64,000 nt of DNA from Azospirillum sp051124815 (GTDB lineage Bacteria > Pseudomonadota > Alphaproteobacteria > Azospirillales > Azospirillaceae). The notes beneath the pieces were generated by a model, which ran no database searches, was not told the origin of the DNA, and saw nothing but the letters and a program-made list of their open reading frames with translations. Made by a program: the position numbers and the translations under genes. Every line of letters begins with the position of its first letter. Positions within the stretch are counted from its first letter, which is position 1. The DNA lies in the NCBI RefSeq assembly GCF_051124815.1, contig NZ_CP118492.1, positions 186,001 through 250,000 of the forward strand. Direction: 5' to 3'. Positions 17,588 through 26,856 of the stretch are shown piece after piece.

Positions 17588-18291
17588 TCCGCATGCTCGC
17601 CAGCGTGACCAATCCCGAGGAAGCCGAGATCGCGGTGAGGGCCGGCGCCGACCTGATCGACCTGAAGAACCCGAGGGAGGGAGCCCTGGGCGCCTTGCCG
17701 GCCGCCACGATCCGCGCCTGTCTCGCGGCCGTTGCCGGACGGAAATTGGTCAGCGCCACCATCGGCGACCTGCCGATGGAATCCGACGGCGTGGCGACCG
17801 CCGTCGCCGGCACGGCGACCACCGGCGTCGACATCGTCAAGATGGGGATCGGCGCCGGCGGCGATCCGCGGACCTGCATCGCGGCGGCGGCGAATTCACG
17901 CGGAGCCGCCGCGCTGGTCGGCGTCATCCTGGCCGACTTGACGGATCCCACCCCGGAACTGGTCGGCGCCATGGCCGATGCCGGCTTCATCGGCGTGATG
18001 CTGGACACCGGCCTGAAGGACGGCCGCACGCTCCGCGATCATGTGCCGGACGATGCGCTGGAGGACTTCATCGGACGGGCGCGCGGTGCCGGGCTGTGGG
18101 CGGGGCTGGCAGGGTCCCTGAGGCTTGCCGACATCGCCCCGCTGGCGATGCTGGGTCCGTCGATCCTGGGATTTCGCGGCGCCCTGTGCCGGGGCGGCGC
18201 ACGGGGCGACGTGATCGACCCGGACAGGGTTGCCGAGGTCGTCCGAAGCGTCACCGCGTCCGGCCGCGTGCCGGCCGACACCGCCATGTGA
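17584..18291 (+). CDS. mfnB: (5-formylfuran-3-yl)methyl phosphate synthase (MfnB)
   Basis: A 235-residue TIM-barrel enzyme that condenses two glyceraldehyde 3-phosphate molecules to make the furan ring of methanofuran. Features are MLASVTNPEEAEIAV, GADLIDLKNPREGALGALP, with the Schiff-base Lys in the DLKNP motif, VSATIGDLP, VKMGIG and MLDTGLKDGRTL. The ATG at 17584 overlaps the DUF447 stop as ATGA. It is the last gene of the operon; its 3' end overlaps the convergent DUF3325 gene by 41 bp. Confidence 0.93.
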   Translation: MIRMLASVTNPEEAEIAVRAGADLIDLKNPREGALGALPAATIRACLAAVAGRKLVSATIGDLPMESDGVATAVAGTATTGVDIVKMGIGAGGDPRTCIAAAANSRGAAALVGVILADLTDPTPELVGAMADAGFIGVMLDTGLKDGRTLRDHVPDDALEDFIGRARGAGLWAGLAGSLRLADIAPLAMLGPSILGFRGALCRGGARGDVIDPDRVAEVVRSVTASGRVPADTAM

Positions 18292-18559
18292 TCGTGGCGC
18301 TGACGGCGAGCGCACCCGCGGTCAGCGCCAGCACCCAGAGCAGGACACCGAAACCGGCGCCGTCCCGGTGCACCGCCGCGGACAGGGCTGCAGTCAGGCT
18401 CAGCACCGCGGCACAGCGCAGGCGGAGGACCGTCCGCCTGGGCGGGGGACGGCGGGACTCGACCAGATCGCGCCAGTGCCGCTCCACCGTCAGGGCAAGC
18501 GCCGCGAAGGCGATGTAGCAGAGGCCGAAAATCGCTGGGAAGGACAGGACATCAGGCAT
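18251..18559 (-). CDS. DUF3325 family small membrane protein
   Basis: A 102-residue protein with about three hydrophobic segments (FPAIFGLCYIAFAALAL, AAVLSLTAALSAA, VLLWVLALTAGALAVSA). DUF3325 proteins typically travel with DUF3649 and PepSY membrane proteins beside TonB siderophore receptors, which is exactly the arrangement here. The role is unproven; help in iron release from the siderophore at the inner membrane is a reasonable guess. It is the last gene of the 13.5-kb leftward siderophore operon and overlaps PepSY by 8 bp. Confidence 0.8.
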   Translation of the reverse strand: MPDVLSFPAIFGLCYIAFAALALTVERHWRDLVESRRPPPRRTVLRLRCAAVLSLTAALSAAVHRDGAGFGVLLWVLALTAGALAVSATITWRCRPARGRTR

Positions 18560-20126
18560 GGTCGGTCAGCCTCGACAGGGTGGACGGCTCGGGCCGCGCA
18601 CGCCGGGCCAGACGCCTCGAAACGCTCCAGGCACCGGCCGCCGTCAGCGCCAGCACCGCATCGACGCCGACCACCGCCCAATCGCCGGTCGCCGCCGCCC
18701 GGACGGGATGCTCCCCGGTGGTGACCCAGCTCAGCACCACGCAGGCCCCGGCCAGCAGGGCCACGGCGGCGCACTGGCTGCTCCAGGGCGGATCCGACCG
18801 GGTGCGGATGGCGGCATGAACGGCAGTGGCGATCCAGGTCAGGAAGAAAACGCCGACCTCCACCAGCTCGCGTGACGGTATCCCGGACGGCAGCAGGCGG
18901 TTGGCCGCCATCATTGCCAGCGTGGCGATCAGCAGCCCGGTGGTGGTGCCGCAGGTCAGGGCGGCGACGCTGCGCCAGCCGACGCCGGGCAGGCCATGGA
19001 CGACGCGACGCTTCTCCATCCAGTGCAGCATGCCGGTGCCGATCAGCACGCAGCCCGTCAACCCGAACAGGAAATAGAGCCAGCGCAGCGGCCAATGCTC
19101 GAAGGCGGCGAAATGCAGCCCCGACATCACCCGGTGCGCCGCCACCATCGGTCCCGGCGGCCGGTACTTCAGCAGCGCGCCGGTCACGCCGTCGAAGAAG
19201 ACCGGCTGGACATCCAGGCTGATGCGGTCGCTGGTATCGCGGTTGATGCGGACCACCGATGCGGCATCGCCCGCATTGTAGACGAAGACCACCGCGGGCT
19301 CTCCCCCGCCCCACAGGCGCCTCGCCTCGGACACCATCGGGTCGAGCGGGGCCGCCGGCGCCGGGATGCCGGCGCGCGGACGGCTGTAGTTGCCGAGCGC
19401 GTCGTCGTAGAAGCGTTGGATGTCTCCGCCATAAAGCGCCTGGACGCCCGCCGGCAGCACGATCGGCAGGATGATGACGATCCCGGTGAAGGTGATCATC
19501 AGGTGGAACGGCAGCACCAGCACGCCGGTCAGGTTGTGCAGGTCGAGCAGCGAGCGGCGAAGCTGGCCCCAGCTGCGGAAGGTGAAGAAGTCCTTGAAGA
19601 TCCGCGCATGGATGATGACGCCGGAGATCAGCCCGGCCAGCATCGCCACCGACGCGAAGGACACGATCCAATAGCCGACGAAGCCCGCCCGCAGGTGCAG
19701 GCTGTAATGAAGCGGATAGAAGAAGGAACTGGCGCCCAGCGTCCCCACCGGCGGCAGCAGCGTGCCGCCTGCCGTCGCCATGCCGCCGGAATTGCCGCTT
19801 TCCGTGCGCACCCGCAGGGCCATCACCGGGCGCCGCTCGTCCGGCAGCTGCACATACCAGTCGCGGACAGCCCGGCCGGCGGCGAGCCGCTCCACCAGCG
19901 GCACCACGGTCCGGTCGAGGGAAATCGCCGCCTCCGGCGCCTCCACCGCGCCGATCCGGGTGTCCGGCATCATCCAGCGGTCGATCTCGGAGGCGAAGAC
20001 CGCCAGCGAGCCCATGAAGAAGATCAGCATCAGCAATCCGCCGAGCGTCACCCCCGCCCAGGTGTGCGGCCACAGCATCGCGGCGCGCAGCGCCGGGCTG
20101 ATCAGCTTGCGCTTTGCCGCCGTCAT
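18552..20126 (-). CDS. PepSY-associated transmembrane protein (siderophore-linked iron reductase type)
   Basis: A 524-residue membrane protein with PepSY_TM architecture. It has an N-terminal transmembrane helix (GVTLGGLLMLIFFMGSLAVFAS), a periplasmic PepSY region, a second helix pair around GFVGYWIVSFASVAMLAGLISGVIIHARIFKDFFTFRSW, a further helix near HLMITFTGIVIILPIV, and several helices in the last 150 residues. Relatives such as FoxB/PiuB/FpvG are implicated in reducing ferric siderophores in the periplasm. The ATG at 20126 gives an ATGA overlap with the DUF3649 gene; a longer upstream frame was rejected for that reason. Confidence 0.88.
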   Translation of the reverse strand: MTAAKRKLISPALRAAMLWPHTWAGVTLGGLLMLIFFMGSLAVFASEIDRWMMPDTRIGAVEAPEAAISLDRTVVPLVERLAAGRAVRDWYVQLPDERRPVMALRVRTESGNSGGMATAGGTLLPPVGTLGASSFFYPLHYSLHLRAGFVGYWIVSFASVAMLAGLISGVIIHARIFKDFFTFRSWGQLRRSLLDLHNLTGVLVLPFHLMITFTGIVIILPIVLPAGVQALYGGDIQRFYDDALGNYSRPRAGIPAPAAPLDPMVSEARRLWGGGEPAVVFVYNAGDAASVVRINRDTSDRISLDVQPVFFDGVTGALLKYRPPGPMVAAHRVMSGLHFAAFEHWPLRWLYFLFGLTGCVLIGTGMLHWMEKRRVVHGLPGVGWRSVAALTCGTTTGLLIATLAMMAANRLLPSGIPSRELVEVGVFFLTWIATAVHAAIRTRSDPPWSSQCAAVALLAGACVVLSWVTTGEHPVRAAATGDWAVVGVDAVLALTAAGAWSVSRRLARRARPEPSTLSRLTDHA

Positions 20127-20446
20127 GGCGCCGTGATCCCGACAAGCCGCGACGCGGCGATCATCACGACCGCGCCGCCGCCCAGCACCGCCCAGCCGAC
20201 GCCGGCCCGCGGCACCGCGAAGGCCCACAGCGACACCGCCGGCAGCACCAGGAGCGCCAGCAGGCTGGCCGCCGTCACCGCCTCGGCCGGGGCCATGCCG
20301 GCCAGCGTCCCGAATTCCGCCCCGAAGGCGGCGATGCCCCAGGCGAAGCCATAGGCGCCGAAGACCGCCGCCGTCACCCGCACGGCGGTGCGGAGGCGCG
20401 ATGGCGCGCGCCTCCCGGCGGTGGGGATGCCGGCGCCCGCCGTCAC
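20123..20446 (-). CDS. DUF3649 family small membrane protein
   Basis: A 107-residue protein with two to three hydrophobic segments (VFGAYGFAWGIAAFGAEF, AASLLALLVLPAVSLWAFAV, WAVLGGGAVVMIAASRLV). It matches the DUF3649 pattern that accompanies TonB siderophore receptors and PepSY proteins. It overlaps both the TonB receptor gene and the PepSY gene by 4 bp, so all are co-translated. Molecular function is unknown. Confidence 0.8.
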   Translation of the reverse strand: MTAGAGIPTAGRRAPSRLRTAVRVTAAVFGAYGFAWGIAAFGAEFGTLAGMAPAEAVTAASLLALLVLPAVSLWAFAVPRAGVGWAVLGGGAVVMIAASRLVGITAP

Positions 20447-22665
20447 AGCTTCGCCCGCAGGGTCAGCAGCACGGTGCGCGGCTCGCCATAGATGTTGCCG
20501 GACTGCGGCGTGCCGACGCGCTGGTAATAGGTTCGGTCGAACAGGTTCTTGACGTTGACCGCCGCCGTCACCTTCTCCGTCACGTCATAGGCGACGCGGG
20601 CGTCCACCGTCGCATAGCCGCCCTGGGTCAGGCGGGCGCCGCCGAGCGACGGGAACTCGTTGTACATTGAGCTTTGGGCGGTGACGCCGCCACCGACGCT
20701 GAGACGGTCGTCGATGCTCTCCGGCAGGCGGTAGTTGGTCCACAGCTTCACCTGATGCATCGGCGCGATGGCGGTGAAGGCGCTCGCGGCGTTGGCGCTG
20801 CTGTCCAGGCTCTTGGCGCGGGTGAAGGTGTAACCGGCATAGACGTCCCAGCCCGGCAGGATCTCGCCGGAGACATCCAGCTCGAAGCCGCGGCTCTGCG
20901 CCTTGCCGCCGGAGACGTAGATGGACTGGTTGGGGAAGCGCGGGTCGGACTGCGGCCGGTTCTCCTCCTCGATGTGGAAGACGGAGGCGGTGGCGTGCAG
21001 GCGGCCGCCGAAGTAATCGGCCTTGATGCCGGCCTCATACTGCCGGCCCTTCAGCGGCTCCAGCACCTTGCCGGATGCATCAACGTAGGATTGCGGCTCG
21101 TACACCTGCGAGACGCTGGTGTAGAGAGCATAGGTGGAGTTGACGTCGTAGACGAGGCCGGCATAGGGCGTGACCTTGCCGCGGACGGACGCGCTGCTTT
21201 CCGGGGTGCCGGCCAGGGCGTCGGCATCGACCTTGGTCTGCCACCAGTTCATCCGCCCGCCGACGATCAGCTTCAGCGGCTCGGCCAGCTTCAGGCGCAG
21301 GACGCCGTAGGTGCCCCAGCTGTCGGTGGTGGTCTTGGTGTCCTTCTGCCAGTCGCGCCAGGCCGGCTCGGCCGCCTCGGCGTCGGGCGAGAAGATGTTC
21401 TGCGTCACCGACCAGCTGCCGACCGGATTGGCCGCGCGGTGGCGGAAGGTCGTCCGCTCGTAATTGGCGCCGACGGCCACCTCGTGGGTCAGGCCGAACA
21501 GTCCGAAATTGCCGGTGGTCGACAGATCGGCGCCCATTTGCTCCTGGTCGTAGCAGACTTTCTGGGCGAACAGCGTCGTCCGGTTCACCCCCGGCGTGAC
21601 CGGCGCGTAGGCATACGCCATCTTCCGGTCCATCTCGTTGTCGATGTAATGGGTGGCCAGCTTCACCGCCCAGCCATTGTCGAATTTGTGCTCAAGGTCG
21701 GCGAAGCCGCCCTTGGTGGTGAAGACGTCCTCGTTCCAATTTTCGCCCAGCGAAGTCGAGCGGTCGACGTCGAGCAGGCGCAGCTGCGGCCGTCCGCCCA
21801 CCACCGAAGCATAGGCCGGCAGGTTCCAGGCGCCCTGGTAGCTCATGCGCTGGTACCAGGCGCCGGCCGTCAGGGTGGTGTCCGGCGTCAGGTCGGCGGC
21901 GATGCTGCCATAGGCGAGGCCGCGGCGCTGCTCCGTCCAATCCTGGAAGGCGTTGCGGTCCTGATAGGCGCCGACGAAACGCCCGCGCAGGCTGCCGGAT
22001 TCGTTCAGCGAGCCGGTGATGTCCCCTTCGCCGCGATAGTTGGCGTAGGAACTGGCGGTCAGCTCGCCATAGCCTTCCAGCGTCTTCTTCGGGGTCTTGC
22101 GGACCAGATTGACGGCACCGCCCGGCCCGCCCATGCCGTTCAGCAGGCCGGCAGGCCCCTTCAGCACCTCGACCCGCTCATACATCGCCAGATCGGGCGA
22201 GGCGAAGATGCGGTCGTCCAGCGTCGTCGGCACGCCGTCGAACTGCAGGTTGGTGATCTCGAAGCCACGCGAATAGAAGTTCAGGCGGTTGCCGTCGATC
22301 GGCTCCACCGTGACGCCCGGCGTCTGCCGCATGGCGTCTTCCAGCGTGATGAGCTTCTGTTCCTCAATGCGCTCGCGCGGCACCGTGGTGACGGTCTGCG
22401 GCACCTCGCGCGGCGCCGACGGCAGCTTGGAGCCGACGGTGGTCGGCGGGTTGGCGTCGCGCTGGCGGTCGGCGCTGACGTCGATCGTCGGCAGCGTCAT
22501 CGTCTCGGACGAGGCGTTGCCGGTGCTTTGCGTCCCGTTCTGGACCGCAGTCTGGGCCAGTGCGACGGCCGGCAGCAGCAGGGCTGCCGCCGCGACCGAC
22601 CCCAGCAGACGGACGCGCCCCCTGTTATTTCCCCAACGGCGTCCGGGCTGCCCAATGGTCTTCAT
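20443..22665 (-). CDS. TonB-dependent ferric siderophore receptor
   Basis: A 740-residue outer-membrane receptor. It has a signal peptide with a hydrophobic core (VAAAALLLPAVALAQ), a TonB-box-like MTLPTIDVS, a plug domain (PQTVTTVPRERIEE, VEVLKGPAGLLNGMGGPGGAVNLVRK) and a 22-strand-type barrel ending GEPRTVLLTLRAKL. It belongs to the siderophore group without a visible N-terminal signalling domain, so no FecIR-type surface signalling is expected. Position in the biosynthetic operon suggests it imports the ferric form of the siderophore made here. Confidence 0.95.
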   Translation of the reverse strand: MKTIGQPGRRWGNNRGRVRLLGSVAAAALLLPAVALAQTAVQNGTQSTGNASSETMTLPTIDVSADRQRDANPPTTVGSKLPSAPREVPQTVTTVPRERIEEQKLITLEDAMRQTPGVTVEPIDGNRLNFYSRGFEITNLQFDGVPTTLDDRIFASPDLAMYERVEVLKGPAGLLNGMGGPGGAVNLVRKTPKKTLEGYGELTASSYANYRGEGDITGSLNESGSLRGRFVGAYQDRNAFQDWTEQRRGLAYGSIAADLTPDTTLTAGAWYQRMSYQGAWNLPAYASVVGGRPQLRLLDVDRSTSLGENWNEDVFTTKGGFADLEHKFDNGWAVKLATHYIDNEMDRKMAYAYAPVTPGVNRTTLFAQKVCYDQEQMGADLSTTGNFGLFGLTHEVAVGANYERTTFRHRAANPVGSWSVTQNIFSPDAEAAEPAWRDWQKDTKTTTDSWGTYGVLRLKLAEPLKLIVGGRMNWWQTKVDADALAGTPESSASVRGKVTPYAGLVYDVNSTYALYTSVSQVYEPQSYVDASGKVLEPLKGRQYEAGIKADYFGGRLHATASVFHIEEENRPQSDPRFPNQSIYVSGGKAQSRGFELDVSGEILPGWDVYAGYTFTRAKSLDSSANAASAFTAIAPMHQVKLWTNYRLPESIDDRLSVGGGVTAQSSMYNEFPSLGGARLTQGGYATVDARVAYDVTEKVTAAVNVKNLFDRTYYQRVGTPQSGNIYGEPRTVLLTLRAKL

Positions 22666-22684
22666 TCTGAAAGTCCCCCATTCG

Positions 22685-24022
22685 TCACTGTGCTGATGTC
22701 GTTTTGCGGATTTGTTGGCCGCGGCCCCGCTCGGCGTCCGCCGTCAGGGCCGTGGCGATTTCCTGCGCGCGGATCGGCAGGATGGAGAGAAGGGTGTCGC
22801 TGAGGCCATGCGTCGCCTCGCAGCAGCCCTGCAGATACAGGCCGGCGGTGCAGCCGGGGACCGTCGGCAGGCGGTAGTCGCGCCCGACCTCCCCGCCGGC
22901 CAGCCAGGGCTCCATTGGCTGCAGCAAGTCCTCGTGGATGCGGCGGCGATAGCCGGTGGCCAGCACCACGGCGCCATAGCGGCGCTCGCTGCGCCCGCCG
23001 CCGTCCAGGATGGCGAGGTCGAGCGTCGTTCCACCGTCGTTGCCGCTGCGGGCCGCCACCACCTCGTGCCGGGTCAACATCGCGTGGCGCGCCACCCCCT
23101 CCACCTTCTGCTGGTAGAAGATGCCGTAGACGGCATCGATGAGGTCGGGGTCGACCACGGCGTAGTTGGTGTTGTGGAAGGCGCGCAGCAGTTCGGCACG
23201 CTCGGCCGGGGGAAGGCCGTAGAGATAGTTGGTGTATCCGGCGTCGAAGACCTGATTGGCGAAGGGGCTGCTGTCGGCCGGCCGCATCGCCGGCCCGCGC
23301 CCGATGATGTCCACCGCGACGCCGCGTCCGTGCAGGTCGAGGAAGATCTCGGCCGCGCTCTGCCCCAGCCCGATCACCGCGACCCGGCCGGCCCGCGCCA
23401 GTTCCTCGGCGGCGGCCAGATAATCGTTGGAATGGATCACCAGCGGGCCGGTCGCCTCAGCGCCACCCCGGCGCACGAGGCCGTCGAAGGCGTCGGGAAT
23501 CAGCGGCGTCGCCCCGGCGCCGATCACGACGTTGCGGGCAAGCCAGCTCCGCTCGCGGCCGGCACGGTCACGGGCATGGACGCGGACATGCGGCACCGCC
23601 TCTCCCACCCGCGCCGGCTCGATCGCCGTCGCCTCCAGCCCATAGTCGCAGAGATCGTCGAAATCGGCGGCGACCCAGGCGAGATAGTCGTTGAACTCGC
23701 GCCGGCTGGGATAGAAGGTCCGCAGATTGATGAAGTCCTGCAGCCGCCCCTGTCTGTGCAGGTAGCTGAGGAAGCTGTAGCGGCTGGTCGGATCGCGCAG
23801 CGACACAAGATCCTTCAGGAACGAGATCTGCATCCGGCTGCCGTCCAGCAGCATGTTGCCGTGCCAGACGAAGCTTTCGCGCTTTTCCAGGAAGCGGCAG
23901 GCCAGACCGGTCCCGCCCTCGCGCAGCGCCACCGCCAGGGCAAGGTTCGAGGGTCCAAAGCCGACGCCGACAAGGTCCAGGACCCGCCCGCTGTCGCCGA
24001 TGAGGGAGGGGATGCCGTGCAT
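22685..24022 (-). CDS. Ornithine/lysine N-monooxygenase (SidA/IucD/PvdA family)
   Basis: A 445-residue flavin monooxygenase. An FAD-binding site is at DLVGVGFGPSNLALAVAL, LDGSRMQISFLKDLVSLRDPTS is the family signature, an NADPH site is at VAVIGLGQSAAEIF, and a late ATGYRRRIHE is present. It hydroxylates the side-chain amine of ornithine (or lysine), the first step to a hydroxamate ligand. Ornithine is preferred here because the plus-strand NRPS has a hydroxyornithine-like pocket. It lies 3 bp after the N-acyltransferase gene and 19 bp before the TonB receptor gene. Confidence 0.9.
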   Translation of the reverse strand: MHGIPSLIGDSGRVLDLVGVGFGPSNLALAVALREGGTGLACRFLEKRESFVWHGNMLLDGSRMQISFLKDLVSLRDPTSRYSFLSYLHRQGRLQDFINLRTFYPSRREFNDYLAWVAADFDDLCDYGLEATAIEPARVGEAVPHVRVHARDRAGRERSWLARNVVIGAGATPLIPDAFDGLVRRGGAEATGPLVIHSNDYLAAAEELARAGRVAVIGLGQSAAEIFLDLHGRGVAVDIIGRGPAMRPADSSPFANQVFDAGYTNYLYGLPPAERAELLRAFHNTNYAVVDPDLIDAVYGIFYQQKVEGVARHAMLTRHEVVAARSGNDGGTTLDLAILDGGGRSERRYGAVVLATGYRRRIHEDLLQPMEPWLAGGEVGRDYRLPTVPGCTAGLYLQGCCEATHGLSDTLLSILPIRAQEIATALTADAERGRGQQIRKTTSAQ

Positions 24023-24025
24023 CGC

Positions 24026-25210
24026 TCAGCCCCCCTGCTTCGTCGTCGCCGGGTCGGCGCGCGGCACCCACAGTCGGTCGGCGAAATAGCGCTCGCGCAA
24101 CAGCATCACCAGCATCGCCCGCTTGTGCGGGAAATCGAACTCCTTGACCTTGGCGAAGCCGGAGCGGTCGAGGTTGCGGATCTGCTGGTGATGGTCGGCG
24201 CGCGGTTCGCCGACGATGCGCTGGGTCCGCGGGTCGTCCAGGAACATGAAATGCACCAGCGACGGCAGCCACGCGCTGACATAGGCCCGCCCGCGCACAT
24301 GCTCCTCGCCGATCAGCACATGCCAGCCGCGGTCGTAATCCTGCGCGTCATAGAAGGCGCCGATCCGGTTCTCCTTGGCCCAATAGACCTCGAAATACCC
24401 GAAGGGCGCGCCGTCCAGGCTGGCGATCAGCGGCATGGTGTGGGGATCGGCGAGCTGCGCCTCCAGATAGGCGCGGTGCTTGGCCAGATCGCCCTCCTCC
24501 TGCCAGAAGAAGGCGACCCGCGGGTCGTTCTGCCAGCGATGGAAGCGCTCCAGATCCATGCCGATGTCGGCGACCCGGAAGGACAGCGTCTGCTCCAGCC
24601 AGGGGATGTGGCGGGCATAGAGCGTGCCCTGCTGCTTGGGCGGCCGGCGCGGGTGGTAGCGGCCGTTCGAGACGATGTGCGACTGGGGATATCCGCCCGA
24701 TCCGGCCCCCAGGAGCCACAGGTCGGGCCGCTGGTACAGGGTGCCGGCCGTCGCCAACTGGGTGCCGCCGGCATCCTCCACCACGACGCCGTCCAGGCGC
24801 AGCTCCTCGGCGAGGCGGTCAGGAGCCGTCAGCCGCAGGGTCGCAGGGTCGTCGGCACGGATGAAGGCCGCGTCGAGCGCGGCGAAGGCGCTCAAACGCC
24901 GGAGGCCGTCGCCGTCCGCCGCCGGCACCGCATCCTCCACCAGGGTCAGTTCGGCCGCCCCGGCCCCGCCGGACAGCCGCCAGCGCTGCCGCACCTCGCC
25001 GTCCAGCCGGACGGTCAGGTCGGCTCCGTCCCACAGGGTGCGGAGCGGGCGGCCGAGCGCGCGGCAGGGCACCGGAACACCGCCGGACGCGGTCAGGGTG
25101 TCGGAATCGGCGGTCATCGAAAGCGCCTCCTCATGTCCGGCCGCGCGAGGCGCGGCGACAGGCGTTTGGGAAAGGGATGGGGGTTCGGCCGACGGCCGCC
25201 CGGCGGTCAT
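24026..25210 (-). CDS. Siderophore N-acyltransferase (GNAT, IucB/AlcB-like)
   Basis: A 394-residue protein with a variable N-terminal domain of about 180 residues and a C-terminal GNAT domain (DLERFHRWQNDPRVAFFWQEEGD, GYFEVYWAKENRIGAFYDA, GWHVLIGEEHVRGRAYV, RIVGEPRADHHQQIRNLDRSGF). This is the IucB/AlcB-type arrangement of enzymes that acylate N-hydroxylated diamines to hydroxamates. The ATG at 25210 gives an ATGA overlap with the exporter gene; an alternative ATG at 25117 is possible. The acyl donor cannot be read from sequence. Confidence 0.88.
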   Translation of the reverse strand: MTAGRPSAEPPSLSQTPVAAPRAAGHEEALSMTADSDTLTASGGVPVPCRALGRPLRTLWDGADLTVRLDGEVRQRWRLSGGAGAAELTLVEDAVPAADGDGLRRLSAFAALDAAFIRADDPATLRLTAPDRLAEELRLDGVVVEDAGGTQLATAGTLYQRPDLWLLGAGSGGYPQSHIVSNGRYHPRRPPKQQGTLYARHIPWLEQTLSFRVADIGMDLERFHRWQNDPRVAFFWQEEGDLAKHRAYLEAQLADPHTMPLIASLDGAPFGYFEVYWAKENRIGAFYDAQDYDRGWHVLIGEEHVRGRAYVSAWLPSLVHFMFLDDPRTQRIVGEPRADHHQQIRNLDRSGFAKVKEFDFPHKRAMLVMLLRERYFADRLWVPRADPATTKQGG

Positions 25211-26856
25211 TGCGCCGCATGCGCCGGCTGGACCGGCACCTCGCTCCAGGGCGACAGCACCCCGGCGTCGCAGCGCAGCACCCGGTCGGCGAGGTGGAAG
25301 AAGCGGTCGTCGTGGCTGACGGCGATGATGGTGCGGCCGCCATGTTTGAGTTCGGGCAGCAGCTCCTCGTAGAAGAAGCGGCGGAACAGCGGATCCTGGT
25401 CGGCCGCCCATTCGTCGAGCAGCAGGATCGGCCGTTCCTCCACCACCGCGGCCAGCAGGGCGATGCGCTTGCGCTGCCCCTGCGACAGCCGGATGTCGGA
25501 AAGGCGGTCACCGGCCAGCGCCACCTTGCGGTCCAGCCGCAACCGGCGCAGGAATGCCTGGGCAAGCTCCTCGTCCAGCCGGCCGTCGGGGCCGACCAGC
25601 CGGTCGAACAGGTGGGGGGTGGAGAAGACGGCGCTGATCTGCTCGCGATGCCAGCCGCGACGCTCCTCGGTCACCTCCAGCCCGCCCAGCCGGATGGTGC
25701 CGGCGGCCGGCCGGCGCAGGCCGGCCAGCAGGGTCAGCAGCGTCGACTTGCCGCCGCCGTTGCCGCCGACGATGAACAGCGTCTCTCCTGCCTCGACCGT
25801 CAGCTCGACCGGGCCGAGGTGGAAGCCGGGCTCGTCGCCCTGGGCCGGATGGTCGTAGACGACACCGGACAGGCTGAGCAGCGGCCCCTTGGCGGGAAGC
25901 GCCGCGCAGGCCGGCTCCGGCCGGTCGAAGTCCGGGCGGTGCGCTTCCAGGCGCAGCGCCTCGACCTTCGCCAGCGCCACCTTGCCGGACAGCAGGATGG
26001 GCAGCGTGCCGACCAGATCGTTCAGCGGCATGCGCAGGAACATCAGCACCAGCACGAAGCCGGCGGTGTGCGGCCGCGGCAGGCCCAGCGCCTCGCCGGC
26101 GGCGAAGATGCCGGCGATCAGGCCGAGGATGACCAGGGCGGTCCAGCTCAGGCTCAGCACCCAATAACGGTCGGCGCGGGTCTCGGTGTCGCGGGCATGC
26201 TCCGCCGCCGCCGCAACGTCGTGGCGGTGGAAGACGCGCTTGCGCACCGTGTTCAGCGCCAGTTCGTTGCGGCCCTCGATCGCGCCGCGATAGCCGGCGA
26301 GCAGGCGGTCGTCGGTTTCGCGCACCTCGACCATCAGCCGGCGCATCGCCGACACCCAGCCATAGGCAACCCCCACCCCCAGCCCGATCACCGCGGCGCT
26401 GAGCAGGAAGAGTTGCCAGGACAGCCAGCCCAGATAGAGGAAGCCGCCCAGCACCAGCACGCCGTTGCAGAAGACGAAGGGCAGCCGGTTGAAGGCCTGG
26501 CCGACCGTGGCGATGTCCTTGGTCAGGGTGGCATAGAGCGCCGGGGCGCCGATGGTCTCCAGCCGCTCCACGTCGGTGTCGAGCAGACGCTTCACCGTCG
26601 CCGTGCGCATCTCGCACACCACACGGTGGCCCAGCGCCGTCAGGATCGCCTGCGCACCGAAGCCGAAGCCGAACACCGCCGCCAGCAGCACGGCGATCAG
26701 CGCGAAGGTCGGCGCGTCGGGCGCCGCACTCCCGGCGATCAGCCGGTTGACCAGCGCGATCACCCACAGACCGGCCAGCGCCCCGGCGGCGCCCAACCCC
26801 AGCGCCAGCGGCATGCGCCAGCGGAAGCGGCGCAGGAGGGAGAGCAGCAGGCTCAT
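25207..26856 (-). CDS. Cyclic-peptide/siderophore export ABC transporter (PvdE-like)
   Basis: A 549-residue fused membrane-plus-ATPase protein. The N-terminal half has about six transmembrane helices (LGLGAAGALAGLWVIALVNR, FALIAVLLAAVFGFGFGAQA and others). The ATPase half carries Walker A GGNGGGKST, signature LSQGQRKR, Walker B ILLLDEW and the switch His in VSHDD. PvdE-type transporters move the unfinished siderophore peptide to the periplasm for maturation. The ATG at 26856 overlaps the NRPS stop by 4 bp. The short form with the NRPS frame removed is the true gene. Confidence 0.93.
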   Translation of the reverse strand: MSLLLSLLRRFRWRMPLALGLGAAGALAGLWVIALVNRLIAGSAAPDAPTFALIAVLLAAVFGFGFGAQAILTALGHRVVCEMRTATVKRLLDTDVERLETIGAPALYATLTKDIATVGQAFNRLPFVFCNGVLVLGGFLYLGWLSWQLFLLSAAVIGLGVGVAYGWVSAMRRLMVEVRETDDRLLAGYRGAIEGRNELALNTVRKRVFHRHDVAAAAEHARDTETRADRYWVLSLSWTALVILGLIAGIFAAGEALGLPRPHTAGFVLVLMFLRMPLNDLVGTLPILLSGKVALAKVEALRLEAHRPDFDRPEPACAALPAKGPLLSLSGVVYDHPAQGDEPGFHLGPVELTVEAGETLFIVGGNGGGKSTLLTLLAGLRRPAAGTIRLGGLEVTEERRGWHREQISAVFSTPHLFDRLVGPDGRLDEELAQAFLRRLRLDRKVALAGDRLSDIRLSQGQRKRIALLAAVVEERPILLLDEWAADQDPLFRRFFYEELLPELKHGGRTIIAVSHDDRFFHLADRVLRCDAGVLSPWSEVPVQPAHAAQ

